From positions 16,974,550 to 17,038,549 of the forward strand of contig NC_084707.1 in the NCBI RefSeq assembly GCF_033807575.1: a stretch of 64,000 nt of DNA, written 5' to 3'. Both the position numbers and the translations under genes were made by a program. Numbering within the stretch: position 1 is the first letter of the stretch; each line of letters opens with the position of its first letter. The notes beneath the pieces were generated by a model. The model saw only the letters and a list, made by a program, of their open reading frames with translations, made no database searches and was not told where the DNA came from. Shown one piece after another: positions 21,442 to 32,741 of this stretch. Origin of the DNA: Cydia pomonella (Eukaryota > Arthropoda > Insecta > Lepidoptera > Tortricidae).

Positions 21442-21512
21442 TTCTACAAGTTAATACCTAATTTAGGTATTAACTAAGGGGGAGGGGTAGGGTTAATACG
21501 TAAGTTGTAAGG

Positions 21513-22782
21513 TGTTTAGTTACTACAATAGCCGGGAAATGGGTGCCCAGGCACGCCCAGTGTAAAAATATATCCAGGCGAGCGAAGCGAGGGCGTTTAG
21601 AAACAGGCATGTATAAATGTTGACATTGAAATAAAAAAGCCTTTATTATTCCAAATTTTGATTATATCATGCAATATTTCGTTATGATAAATTAGCTTAG
21701 ATTACATTTTCTTAGTAAAGCATGCATTAAAAAAAAAAACAAAAATATATATAGTTTTGTGTTGTGTTCCAATAAACATATATTAATAAATTAATCATTA
21801 ATCATATATATTTTTTTCATTTGCATTAAATCAATTACGTACCTTAAAAAAAGAATGTTCATTATAATAAGAATAATTGTTTTTTTTAAAGTTAGAATAA
21901 GTACCTATATCATATTTTTTAACTAGAACACATTCGGTGTAGTTTGTGTGTGGACCCCTCGGCGGGTAAAGGCCTCCTCCGGTAGACCGCGGGCCAGGAG
22001 CATATTTCGTCAGTCATCGCCTACCGGCTGATACTTTGTTAGATGATGTTTTAAACTAAAAAAACCGTCAGCCGATTCTATCGCGGTGGAATGACCGTCA
22101 ACTGTAAAACAAACGTAAAAAATATGCGCCTTACGACTTTATGTGCGGCAAAGTATACGTAATGTGTAAATTGCGTAACCCGTTGATGGCTTTTCAGGCG
22201 TTTACGCCTGATGAAATGCTACATGCAAAGTTTCATGATTTGTTATTGCTATCATAAAAGGTATATCGCTTATTTTTTACATGTTCATGCGACCAGCTGA
22301 TGTTCTCACCACCGCGATATAACCGGCTAACGATTTTTTTAGTTAACAACAGCATCTGAACTAACATTTGACAAAGTATCAAATGGGAGGCGATGACATT
22401 TTTTTTTGTTTTACGTGTTTCGACGGCTGCCATTCCTCAACCCACCAACGGAGCGGCAGCTGTTAACCACTACACGAGTTTTCAGCTGGGAGGCGATTGG
22501 TCATGGAAATTGATCCTGGCTTGCGGTCTACAGGCATTTCCAATCGTCTCTTTCAGACGCTATTACTGTCCAGTTTTCTCTGGCAATCTCTACGATCTCG
22601 TCTTTCCATCATCCTTTTGGTCTTCCTAGGTTACCTGAATGAAACAAAATTTATACATGCCTCGGCTGGAATAAGAATTGCTAGCCTTGTGTTTCTAAAC
22701 GCTCTCGCTTCGCTCGCCTGGATATATTATTACACTGGGCGTACAATATCCCCATTTCCTGGCTATTGTTGTAACTAAGCAC
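21513..22782. mobile_element. 1.27-kb element with inverted arms near 95 bp
   Basis: Left arm 21513-21606 includes actacaatagccgggaaatg and ccaggcgagcgaagcgaggg; right arm 22686-22782 has the inverse (ctcgcttcgctcgcctgg, catttcctggctattgttgt). The interior has GC-rich stretches and short open frames (22393-22629, 22497-22778) with no domain I recognise; a transposase is not evident. Likely a non-autonomous DNA transposon. Confidence 0.75.
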
Positions 22783-23525
22783 AGCATTTAGGTACTTATT
22801 TTTCAAGACTAGGACCACCATCTTACCGAATAAATGAAGTTGCTACCTACTTATAACTAAGCAGCCTGTCTGTACACACTAATAACCCGTAGATATATAA
22901 ATGTATAGTAGACAGACATGCGAAAGTACTTATATACATTGAAACTAGTAATAAAGGGTGCATTAAGGGTTTTTATTGACTCGCTGGCCTGACACGCAAA
23001 GGTACCCTCAAATCACCTAATTGATTCGTGTGGCCCGTCCGCGACCCACGGGAGCTGTTCGCGATCTAGTCGCTGCCGAGCTTGTTAATTCCGTGAGGAA
23101 ATGTTCTACTGCACGCAACCAAGTAGGTACCACTTACTCAATTAAACTATGATTGTTTACGTACCTACGGAACTGGAAATTATCTTAAAAGGTGCAGTGA
23201 CCTTATGCTATTTGTAAATAATGAAACGACGGTATTTATTAAAGATGTCTCTGGGTCATACGTATTTTATAGCAAACTCGTTCGCATCTTTCCTGCAAAC
23301 ATCGCAAATTTAAGGGAATCTAAAGCTAATTTTTACGTGGCACCTTCACAGACGGGATTCATTTTCTCAGTATTTGAGACTCAAATAAGAAAAATGGAAT
23401 GTCTATGTACCAGAGTCGTTAACTTTTATTGTATTCTCCATAGGAGTAACCTTTTTCTAAAATGTGTTTGACCGACCTACTTAGTGTTAAAATTTCACAC
23501 GCTAAAAAAAATTCTGATTTACCGA
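22783..23525. other. No gene seen
   Basis: Intergenic; the open frame at 23205-23471 has no recognisable domain. Confidence 0.45.
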
Positions 23526-23530
23526 CTTAA

Positions 23531-23733
23531 CCCTTTTCCAGGCCGCACCATTCTACAAAGTTTTCCCAAAAAATTCAAATATATTCAAATAAATCCCGCT
23601 TTGATGATTCATTTGAAAACAAGTCACATTTTCCGAAAGTGCAATCTAATGTGAACTTTAAATCGGATGGCTAAGGTTGAAATTTTATTGGCGCGTATGT
23701 GGTCGATAAATCGTACTATGCCTGGAAAAGGGT
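23531..23733. mobile_element. piggyBac-like MITE
   Basis: CCCTTTTCCAGGC and GCCTGGAAAAGGG are perfect 13-bp inverted ends, each bordered by TTAA (23527-23530 and 23733-23737 region). TTAA target and CCC terminus are the hallmarks of piggyBac elements. About 205 bp, noncoding. Confidence 0.8.
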
Positions 23734-23737
23734 TAAG

Positions 23738-25010
23738 ATGTATGGCTTATAAAATAAATAAGAAAAAAAAAACCGATATTGGGTTCATCACCTGAGATGG
23801 GGGTGGGGCTTTATTTACTTCCTAGGTGCTTATTGCATAGATATGCAGGCAACAGTGTTTAAACTTTCGTATGCGGCGGTCTAAAATCGCGAGTCACCTC
23901 AGCCGTGCTACAGCAGAAACAAACGTTTTTGAAAAAAAGAAATTGTAAGACGAGAGGTTACACCTCATAGCTGGATCATACGGATCACATTCGTGGACAC
24001 ATTTATAGTAGGTAAGTGCCTACTCCGCGGTAGGTCTATATGTTTCTTTGGTCTATAATAAAACTGACAATTAGTCAAAAATGGGTCCAAAACTCTGAAT
24101 ATATGACATGTCTCAGGGCATTTAGTGGCATATGTGTCTAAGTCTAAGGGCATTTAATGGAGTAATGAAAAGCTTTACCGACAAGACGATCAGTTTTCAA
24201 GTTGAATGGTAAGTAGGTACAACTACTCGTACGTATGATAGGTCGGCTTTACTATCGAGATTAGATCACGATCTGTTTACGTAAGGAAATAAAGAATGGA
24301 AAGAGGAGTTCTTAAGAAGCAAGTTGGTTTTAAGCGCGCCCTGTAACCGCTATAAATCGGCCGTCCAAAATTTACGAGGGCCCTCCGCAAATCGGTTTAT
24401 ATTTTCGATAAATAAAATTGGCGCGGGTTTTGCGAGGTAAGCAGAGACCGTTAGGAGCGCGTCGCCGCCGCCAGCTGCCGCGCTCACATAAACCCGACTA
24501 CCCTCGCGTTTTCTTGCTGACAATTTTTTCCTGTCCCGGTCATTACACAGCTGGGCCCCGAGACAAAACGGCGAATCGTTTAAGCCCTCTCCGGAGACCG
24601 TCCAATTTTATTGTGTGTACCTAGTGGAAATTGATATGCCGCGTGAGTGCCTGTCGTCGTGCCGCGCCTTCGATGGACGCACCGGCTCGCCGGCCCATTT
24701 GCCGCCTCGCAAAACTTTGTCTAATAAAACAAACACATTTTCTACTACACTAATAATTTGTGTCTGTGATGTAGCTTAGATTCCTATAACAAACATAATC
24801 TCCGACCTCCTAGTATTATATTCTTTGCCGCCGAATGCGTAGTCAATGAAACCTCTTTCAAGCGCAGAGGGAATCTTAGGCAAATTTGATTTAAAGACAG
24901 TTGTTGTCACACAAATGTCAGGCGTTCGCAAGCGTGTCATGCGTTACAAAAATTTCCAATGAAATTATACTTTTATTTCACAAGCACCTAGATTAATTTG
25001 GCCAACACTT
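23738..25010 (+). other. Upstream region of the membrane protein gene
   Basis: No exon could be supported. A GC-richer stretch at about 24300-24720 could include a promoter or 5' exon. An acceptor-like sequence (tttatttcacaag, about 24970-24983) lies just before the first ATG, so an untranslated upstream exon is possible. Confidence 0.35.
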
Positions 25011-25246
25011 ATGCCTGCTAACAACAGAGAATGGGACTGGACTGCTATAACGGGGGCGCTCCTGGCGTTCACGCTGCCCTTGACCTTGCTGGTGCCCGAC
25101 TTCTCGTTGTGGACGGTAGTTCCTAAAGTGCAAGTGACTCGTTTCCACATCCTCGCCCAGCACCTCACTTGGTCGCAGTTAAATACTGCCATTATTACCC
25201 TAGTATTGTTGCTGTTCTTTATTCATCTTGAGATAAGAAAGCGAAA
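25011..25246 (+). CDS. Membrane protein gene, exon 1
   Basis: Seventy-eight codons plus two bases; both membrane segments and the basic IRKRK stretch are here. Donor gtaagt. Confidence 0.73.
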
Positions 25247-25622
25247 GTAAGTAGTATTGAAAAACCTAGACCTATTATCCTATACTTGAATTTGGACGGT
25301 TACGACGTTCTATAGGCCCAATATTTAGTTATTTACATGTCTAAATTTATCAGATATTCTTAAGCGCTATACGATAACCCCTTCAATTTATTTTAGGTTG
25401 GATGAAATGGTAGAGAGGGTGATGCTAGTAAGCCAAGCTGCGGACAAGACAGTAGAAGAAGAGAGCGGTAAGCAGGCGGGGGCCATGCGCGCGTGCGTTG
25501 AGCTGCTAGACGCATCTGCCGAACAGTACGAGCACCTGGTACTGCTGCGTCAAGAGCTGGGCCAGCGACAGCGTAAGCAGGGCCCGCCTGGCATTGACAG
25601 CTCGCAAGACATTAACGAATAG
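25011..25622 (+). CDS. Two-exon gene for small two-pass membrane protein, family unknown
   Basis: Exons 25011-25246 and 25397-25622 join (cgaaa|gtaagt ... ttttag|gttg) in frame to give 153 residues. Two hydrophobic stretches are seen, about residues 12-30 (TGALLAFTLPLTLLVP) and 59-72 (NTAIITLVLLLFFI); a basic IRKRK follows the second, which suggests the tail is cytosolic. The tail (about 79-153) is charged and probably helical or coiled-coil (EEESGKQAG, LLRQELGQRQRKQ), ending GIDSSQDINE. GC-rich codon use resembles SNX exon 3 and argues for a real gene. I do not recognise the family and assign no function. The stop TAG is followed at once by a strong donor-like gtaagt, so an intron in the 3' UTR is possible. 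Confidence 0.75.
25397..25622 (+). CDS. Membrane protein gene, exon 2
   Basis: Charged C-terminal tail, acceptor ttttag, stop TAG at 25620-25622 directly followed by gtaagtg. Confidence 0.73.
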
Positions 25623-25682
25623 GTAAGTGAACCGTTAGATGCCGAAAACAACCACTGGTGCTATATACGACACAAAGAGCTT

Positions 25683-25752
25683 GCCATCGAGAGCGCAAGC
25701 AAGGCCCGATGGGCATCGATAGCTCACAGGTCCTGTACGAGTAGGTAAGTGG
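25683..25752 (+). pseudogene. Decayed tandem copy of the end of exon 2
   Basis: Aligns to 25561-25630 at an offset of 122 bp with 53 of 70 bases identical, and about 15 more bases match upstream after a 1-base gap. The copy still reads RKQGP.GIDSSQ...E, TAG and gtaagtg, with many changes at third codon positions. No acceptor is visible before it. Confidence 0.7.
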
Positions 25753-26470
25753 ACAGCTGCGACGAACGACGAGAGTCACGAAACGCAAGGTGAAAGTTTT
25801 CTTTCTTTATTTAGAGGTAGATAATTACAAAATCACATTAACTTACAATACTAAACTTGAAGGCAGGTACCCTAATCAGCGACAAAAGTAAATAAAAAAA
25901 CATTTTCAATAGGACACCGACTGTACCTACTCACGTTTTACGTCGTTAAGAGGACCGCTGCGAAGAAATTCGATTTTTATTCAACGCTCTCAGCGCTAGA
26001 AGTGTTCATTAGAGTGTACTGTGCCCCGCGGGAGGTTGTCGACGCGAAAAAACCAATCTGGAACCGGCAATTATGGCAAATGACCTAATTAGACTCGGGA
26101 CGGTCGCCACCGCAAGATTTTTCACCGCGTCTTTGCGGTGTTTCACGCGAATTGCCTTTTAATAAGCGGTGAACGATAGCTGTTTTGTCGATTTGGTTTA
26201 AATTAAGTCGCAAAGATAAGGCACAAAGTAAAGGAATATGAACGTACTTAATGCTATATTTGACCGCATAACTTACACGCTCATTATACCTAAATGATTT
26301 GCTTTACTTTTATTTCAGAAAAAGTAGTAAATAAAAAATAACCTAATTGATAGGTTGACGAATCAACACAAACATTTAATCTGTCTGAGATGTAATAAAG
26401 CTTTTCAAATATGTATACCTACATTTAAACATATAAGTACCTACACCGAAAAAATCATTATTATATTAAC
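25753..26470. other. No gene seen
   Basis: 3' flank of the membrane protein gene. A (gcggtg) inverted motif around 26105-26170 is short. The poly(A) site is not clear. Confidence 0.4.
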
Positions 26471-26740
26471 ACGACCGACCGGTTTGGCCTAGTGGGTAGT
26501 GACCCTGCCTACAAAGCTGAAGGTCCCGGGTTCAAATCCTGGTAAGGGCATTTATTCGTGTGATGAGCATGGATATGAGTCATGGGTGTTTTCTATGTAT
26601 TTAAGTATTTATAAATATTTATATATTATATATATCGTTGTCTAAGTGCCCTCAACACAAGCCTTATTGAGCTTACTGTGGGACTTAGTCAATTTGTGTA
26701 ATAATGTCCTATAATATTTATTTATTATTTATTTATTTAT
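26471..26740 (+). mobile_element. SINE family 1, copy 1
   Basis: A tRNA-derived head with box A TGGCCTAGTGG and box B GGTTCAAATCC, then a body (gtgatgagcatgg, gttttctatgtatttaag, tcgttgtctaagtgccctc) and a tail tgtgtaataatgtcctataat. Pol III promoters of this type drive SINE RNA. Not a functional tRNA gene. Confidence 0.88.
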
Positions 26741-28301
26741 ATTAGATCTCATTAATCCTTTGTCTTTTAAAAATAAAGATCACCGATCATAATTATACAT
26801 TTTTTTTTCTCTACTTAAATCTGCAATCGGCTACAGCCATAATCAGATAGTCTATTTTTGTTTTTTTGTTATGTTACTATTTAGGGTGGTGTTCCACTGA
26901 GCACCATCACCAGTTCACGTGGGGGCTCATTGTCACAGGTCTAGCCCTAGAATTGACATCTTTTAGGCTCAGTATGTAGTCTTGTTCGTTTATCAGGTTT
27001 CTGGCGAATTCATTACAGTTACACTGGCTATGAAGTCTTGTACTTTTTGCATTATTCGTTTACCTAAGGTACAAGACTTTTAATTCAGATTTCTAATAAA
27101 TGTATATTAATAGTTGATCTGCATCTCGCTCGGAACTTGTGACGGTGTTAGGTTTACGACGCTCTGTTTTACGAGAGGGCATAATTCGCGACCAAATAAC
27201 CGACGGCCCGTGCAAGTTTGTTACAAAGAGCATACTTCGCCAGTGTTAACAATTAATTTGATTTAATGCAGCAATGTGTTCCGCACTTTAACTGAAGTCC
27301 TAACAAACGAAATAAGCGAGCTCTCACCCCGAATTCATTTCTGTTTTAACGTCAGTTGAAAGTTATTTGAGTTATACGCGATTAATTAAAGCACTACTTA
27401 CTTTGTAAATTACTTATATGGAATCGGTGTATACAGATGAAAACAAATATATCGATACTATTAATGTATTCAAAAATATCATAACACCTACTTTTCTCAT
27501 ACCTAGCAGTGTAAAATCGCTATTATTAAGCTAAATAAGTTAGTGAGTATTTTACTTAGGTTCCGTTATATTCTGTGTCTAACTAAAATGTCGTCGGCTT
27601 AAGTCGCAAACCTCGAAATTTCCCCGGAATAGTTACGAGGTTTCAACTTAAGGTACTTATTATTGAACAAAGTAGCAAATCCCTAATGTCCTGTATTGGA
27701 GTTACGAGTTTTCCGACTTTAGCCTAAACAGTGTAAAGATTATTTTAGGCAGTTGACTACGTATGTAAGCAACTAAAGCATCATGCATGCTTCAGAAAGA
27801 GAACTATCGATTCCTCCTAACCGAAAAACGCTCGCACGTCTACGCTCGCACTTCTACGCTCCAAACAGTCACAAAAAAACGGAATAATATTTCATGCAAT
27901 TGCAAATACCGGGCCGTTCCCATCGGAACAAGCAGTTTGTCATTTGCAATTCGCGTGCGACGCGAGGCTTGAGGCAGACGCCTCGTCTGAGGATGCGGAG
28001 CGGAACATCTTCCTCTATTTTCATTAGACGCATCCGCGGGGAGGATCAGAGTCTGGCAAAAATAAATAAAACTGTTATTGAGATAAGCATCTGCGCGGCG
28101 CGGCTTTCCGCTAAGTCCCGCTGTGTCGCGTTGAGAAATGTACCAAGATATGTCGGGATTACTCGTCCGCCTTCCGCGAGACGCTTTTCCACTGAGAGTA
28201 GTTATTGAAATATTTCTATAAACAGATGAAAATTAATTAAGTATTAAATGAACATTGTTGATCTATTTCAACTTATTGGTTCGGACCGATTCAATAGATA
28301 C
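26741..28301. other. No gene seen
   Basis: Intergenic. Open frames at 27787-28208 are GC-rich but have no domain, no start context and no splice partner that I can support. Confidence 0.45.
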
Positions 28302-28433
28302 TGTAGGGCTAAGATGGTGGGCTCTTTATCATTTGTCACCATTCCTGCCTGTCACGTTCTAACAAGTCTATAAGCGCGAAAGTGACGGGCATATTGACAA
28401 GTGATAAAAATGGAACCATGCTGCCACCGCTGA
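28302..28433. mobile_element. Foldback MITE
   Basis: Arms gctctttatcatttgtcacc...cctgtcac and gtgacgggcatattgacaagtgataaaaatgg are imperfectly inverted. Confidence 0.6.
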
Positions 28434-28546
28434 GCCGTTTAACCCATCGTGTTAACCCTGCAGTTACACAGGATTATCTGACTGAACTACCGTAATTATC
28501 ATATAATAAAATCCGAGCATATAAATTCAATTGAGTATGTAATAAT

Positions 28547-29537
28547 TTTTAAGAAAAAAAAACGACTTTAATGAGGGAGACCGTTGAAAGAAAGATTATT
28601 GGTGAATTTGGATTTCATACAATGAAATTAACAAGACAGCGTCCTACGCCTAATTATGTAGAAAAGGAGGTAAAAGGAGGTTTGTCACTGCACCCACTTT
28701 GACACATTTCAGATTTGCAGGTTGACTGGTAAAATACCCGCAATAGGGTATTCAACTGCATTTAAAATAAATTATTTCACACCATGCACGAAATAATAAT
28801 AAAAATTGCTATAAGTTTGCTTAAAAGAGTTGAGAATTACCCTCACTTCCTCATGAAATCCATTATCAAAACTCAAGCTTGACTAAATGTGCCTTGAAAA
28901 CCTAACTTCACAAACATGCGAAGAGAACAAATTGCCAAACGTGAACTATGCGGCGTTGAAGAGTTCCATTCTGTTCATCATCAGCAGTTACGCTTCATCA
29001 AATGTCACTTCTACAAATGTAAATGTTTGATTTGATGATGAAAATACTAAGATCACTTTGTATGCCTTTAACATTTGAGGAGTTCCCTCGATCCCTCATG
29101 GACCCTATCGTCAGAACTCGAACTTGAAAAAATTTGTCTTAAAAATCTAATTTGCTTTACAAACACAGCGAAGAGGACAAATCACCAAACGTGAACTATG
29201 CGTCGTTGAAGAGTTCTATTCTGATCATCATCAGCAGTTCCACTTCATCAAATGTCACTTTTGAAATGTAAAGGCTTGATTTGTTGATGAAAATACAAAA
29301 ATCACTATATGTATGCTCTTCACATTTGAAGAGTTCCCTCAATTCCTCATGAATCCCATCATCAGAAATGAGTTTTGACAAAAACGGGACCAATCTGTAT
29401 ATATATAGATTCAATCAAAAAATCATTTTCAAAATCGGTTCAGAAATGACGGAGTTACGAAGTAACAAACACTAAAAAAAAAACATACCAACCGAATTGA
29501 TAACCTCCTCCTTCTGAAATCTTGAAGTCGGTTAAAA
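28547..29537. mobile_element. Noncoding lepidopteran repeat with internal tandem duplication
   Basis: The right end (aatcggttcagaaatgacgg ... cttgaagtcggttaaaaa) is a sequence I know as a frequent lepidopteran repeat end; the left end (aaaaaaaacgactttaatga) is a weak inverse. Inside, a unit of about 247 bp is repeated. Confidence 0.6.
28833..29370 (+). repeat. Tandem repeat, about 247-bp unit, 2.2 copies
   Basis: gttgaagagttc.attctg.tcatcatcagcagtt occurs at about 28957 and 29203, and the cctcatg motif at 28849, 29095 and 29344. Copies have diverged clearly. Confidence 0.75.
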
Positions 29538-32500
29538 ATAGATAATCATTGTCATTATTGGTATTAACTTATATGTAGAGAAATTCAATTATGCCCTTGG
29601 ATGTGATTGTAGGTAAAAAAAGCTACCAAAAATCTGTTCCGAGACAAAGGTGATTATTTAATAGTTACTTTGTTTTACAAGGAGGCAAAGTTGTTTAACC
29701 GCTCGTGTTATTATTGATACCCGAGCTAGCGAAAGAACCCAAAATTAAACCACAAGTGTAGCAAGTGGCTCGAAAAGAGGAATCTTTAGCGTAACGAGGG
29801 TTTCAAAGCACGAGGGTTAAACAAATTTTGCCCCCGAGCGAAGCACAAAATTTTTCACCACACCAACCAGAAGAAAATATTAACTCTAAGATATCAAACA
29901 AAATCATACAAATCAAATCGAAATGGAAGTCATGAAATATTTATCATTCAAAATCATCATTTAAAAGTTAATTCTACTCTACTAGCTAACATCAAGAAAC
30001 AACTCAACATTTACATCTGCATGTTTACTTTTCCCCACATGTAGATAAAATGCAACTCACTCATCACTTTTTGAACAATCAAGAGAGCCTTTACCAGCTG
30101 GTGTGGTGAAAAAAGGTATGCCTAGGTGCTGAGTATGTATGTATGTCTATGTACTAGTATGTCTTATTAATAATATACTTACGGGTATAGGTGCAGAATT
30201 CAAACAAATTTGCTTAAATACTCCACCCACATAGGAAAAAATGAAAACAGTAAAGCGAGCCTGAAACCCCGGGAACTCGGCGATAAAAAATCTTAAGACG
30301 CCGCGCTATTACTCGAAGACGTATCTCGTTGGATTATACCGTGTACACAGGCTAGGGCGACACTGGTTGTCGCAAATTGGCCCACACAGCACCTGCGGCG
30401 ACGGCCGGCCACCTGCCCACCCCCGGATTAATTTCTCATCATGCCGCCCGCCTTCTCGAGAAATAATGAACACGACATCCTTGGAGAAAAATGCCACTAA
30501 GCCCAGTTCTACTTGATTAATAAACTCCTTGAAGACCTACTTCAGTCTTTATGGCTATGTCTGGTGAAAGTGAACAATAAGTTGGCATAATCAGGCTCCT
30601 GCTACGAAAATATTGTTAGGTTCTCCTTTAATTTAAAAAAATACTATAGCGACCCACACCGTGCTTCATATTTAATACATGGATTTAAAACATCCATACA
30701 TTTTATAAGGAACAGTGCTAGACCGATTGTTTTTTCTTTGCAAGTGTGATGAAAAACATTGTGTGTAACTCTGGCGGGAAGAATATTGCAAAACCGAGTC
30801 TTTAATACATAGCCTGCGGCGGTTGTGCACCTAAAGACTTCGTTTGCAAAATTTCACTTACCCGCCCTCGTTGCACAATGTACTATTACGTCCCTAGCCG
30901 TCACCACAGTGCATCCTCGTACACTGTACACGTTTTTTTATGATATAAGAGACAAACGAGCAGACGGAGTACTTGATGGTAAATGATTACCATCGCCCAT
31001 GGACATCCGCAACACCAGATGGGTTTTAAGTGCGTTGCCAGCCTTTAAGATGAAAGTACGCTCTTTCGTATACTTCTGTTTGTATTCTATATTTATTTGA
31101 TTAAAATCTTGTACGTTGATTTTGAATCTTCTGCTACTGTGCGGTATGCGGATTGAGCTGAAATTTGGTAAACTTTCGCAAGAGATGATCTGATGATGCA
31201 ACTACGTTGAGTTTGGGCATTTTGATAGTTGTCGTGTAAAAGATATCGGGGTACGGTCAGCCATAAAAAGAGTAAAAAAGACCGGTGTAATATTGTGACG
31301 TTACATAAGGTTTTAGCTGGAACCCTAATGAGGGTGGGAATCGGTGGTAACGTGCGTACCTACTTACGCGTACGTTTACCAGCGTTCTCGACACAGATGG
31401 CAATTTCACGCTACACAGCTCTTGTCTCGCATGCGTATTGTTTTTATGTGCGTAAATTAGGGGAAATAATATGTTTTTTTGAAGTGAAAACTTCTTTAGC
31501 GGCGCTGTGCACTTTTTGTGATGGGGAAAAAATGTTAAACTCGCGTCAGGGCGTCAGGTGTCACGTGACCGTCAGATTGAAAATTCGTAAGACGGACACG
31601 TGACGTCATGGTGACGTGCACATTGAATGTCATCGAAGCGATGAAAAATCGTATCTCATTCAAGAGTGACATTTTATTTTCTTCATAATCAAAGTGCTGT
31701 CATAACGGTTAAAGAGGTTTAATATTTGTTAATTGTGTTGTATTGTATCTTTGTGTTGTTGGGTTTCCGTGATTGTAGATACTCAAATTTTTCCTTACCA
31801 AAAAGTTAAATAACAGAAAAGAAGCGTGATTGTTTTACTTAAAATGATGGTGAACGATTCATTAATATTTACTGAGGTGTAGGCTGTAAAGCATAGTTCA
31901 TATAAAATTGGTACGCACTAGAAGATTGTTATTTTTTTAAGTTAATAAAATAAGAAAGTTATGAATGGTGAATTTTAAATAGTAATGTATTTAGCTTTCA
32001 AATATGTATAAATTAAAAAAAAAACTCTGTTATGTAAATAATTACGAACTGTTTTCATAATGGACCCCCGTCATTTTCTGCACAACAATTTTGTCGACAT
32101 TTTTGGCGTGTTGATTTCTTGTAGATGGCAATGAATTGATACCCTGGACAATTTGATTAGTCTTGTTTAATTTTTTTTTCATGATTGCCCAGTAGTTTTT
32201 ATAGATTGAAATTGGGGACGATTCGAAGGATTCATCTCGCGGGGTATGTAATTGGCCTGATTATTAGCATACCATGCCAAAACTTTTTTTGAGTAGTGGC
32301 AGCTGGCTAAATCTAGCTAACATTTCACAGGACCGTTATGGGTTCTAATAAATGGTAATACTCATTTCTCTAAGCACTCTTTAATATAAAGGTCCGACTT
32401 CATTGTTGACTATGTTATAAAACTTTTCGTCTTACAGCCGCAATTATAAATTCCTTGCCATATCATATGTTTTTTTGCGAACATGTCAAGTTTCACGAAC

Positions 32501-32606
32501 TTATATTTTTCGGGTAAATTACCTCTATTATATTGGCCATATAAAACTTCGAACCGAGTTGTTGATTAAAATTTAAAATCGAGTTTTACATACGTCTTGT
32601 CGTCTA
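29538..32606. other. No gene seen; one long-range hairpin
   Basis: Intergenic. tttttcaccacacca at 29851-29865 is inverted at 30099-30113, possibly the ends of a 260-bp element. The open frame at 31229-31603 shows no domain. The (cgtgacgtcatggtgacgtg) motif near 31598 is a repeated half-palindrome. Confidence 0.4.
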
Positions 32607-32741
32607 GTCAGCTGCAAAAATATGTAATCGAGATAATCGTCTCATAAATATGGTACTACGCTCTTATTACACTGGAATAAGATGCTATGGGACATATTTT
32701 TGAGTAAGATGTGTACACCCATATTTTTACACTTGACTGTC
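32607..32741. mobile_element. MITE family C, copy 1
   Basis: About 85-90% like copy 2 at 36900. Left end gtcagctgcaaaaatatgta is worn; right end atttttacacttgactgt is intact. Confidence 0.8.

Noticed and set aside
22233..22778. Short frames inside the 1.27-kb TIR element
   Set aside because: No recognisable domain, frames overlap, no splice sites; left as part of the element.
26471..26540. tRNA gene
   Set aside because: Boxes A and B are good but the acceptor stem does not close and the repeat occurs several times; it is a SINE head. The same holds for 54949-55015.
27787..28208. Possible host exon
   Set aside because: No family, no start or splice partner; GC-richness alone is not enough.
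31229..31603. 124-codon frame
   Set aside because: Low-complexity composition match to background, no domain.
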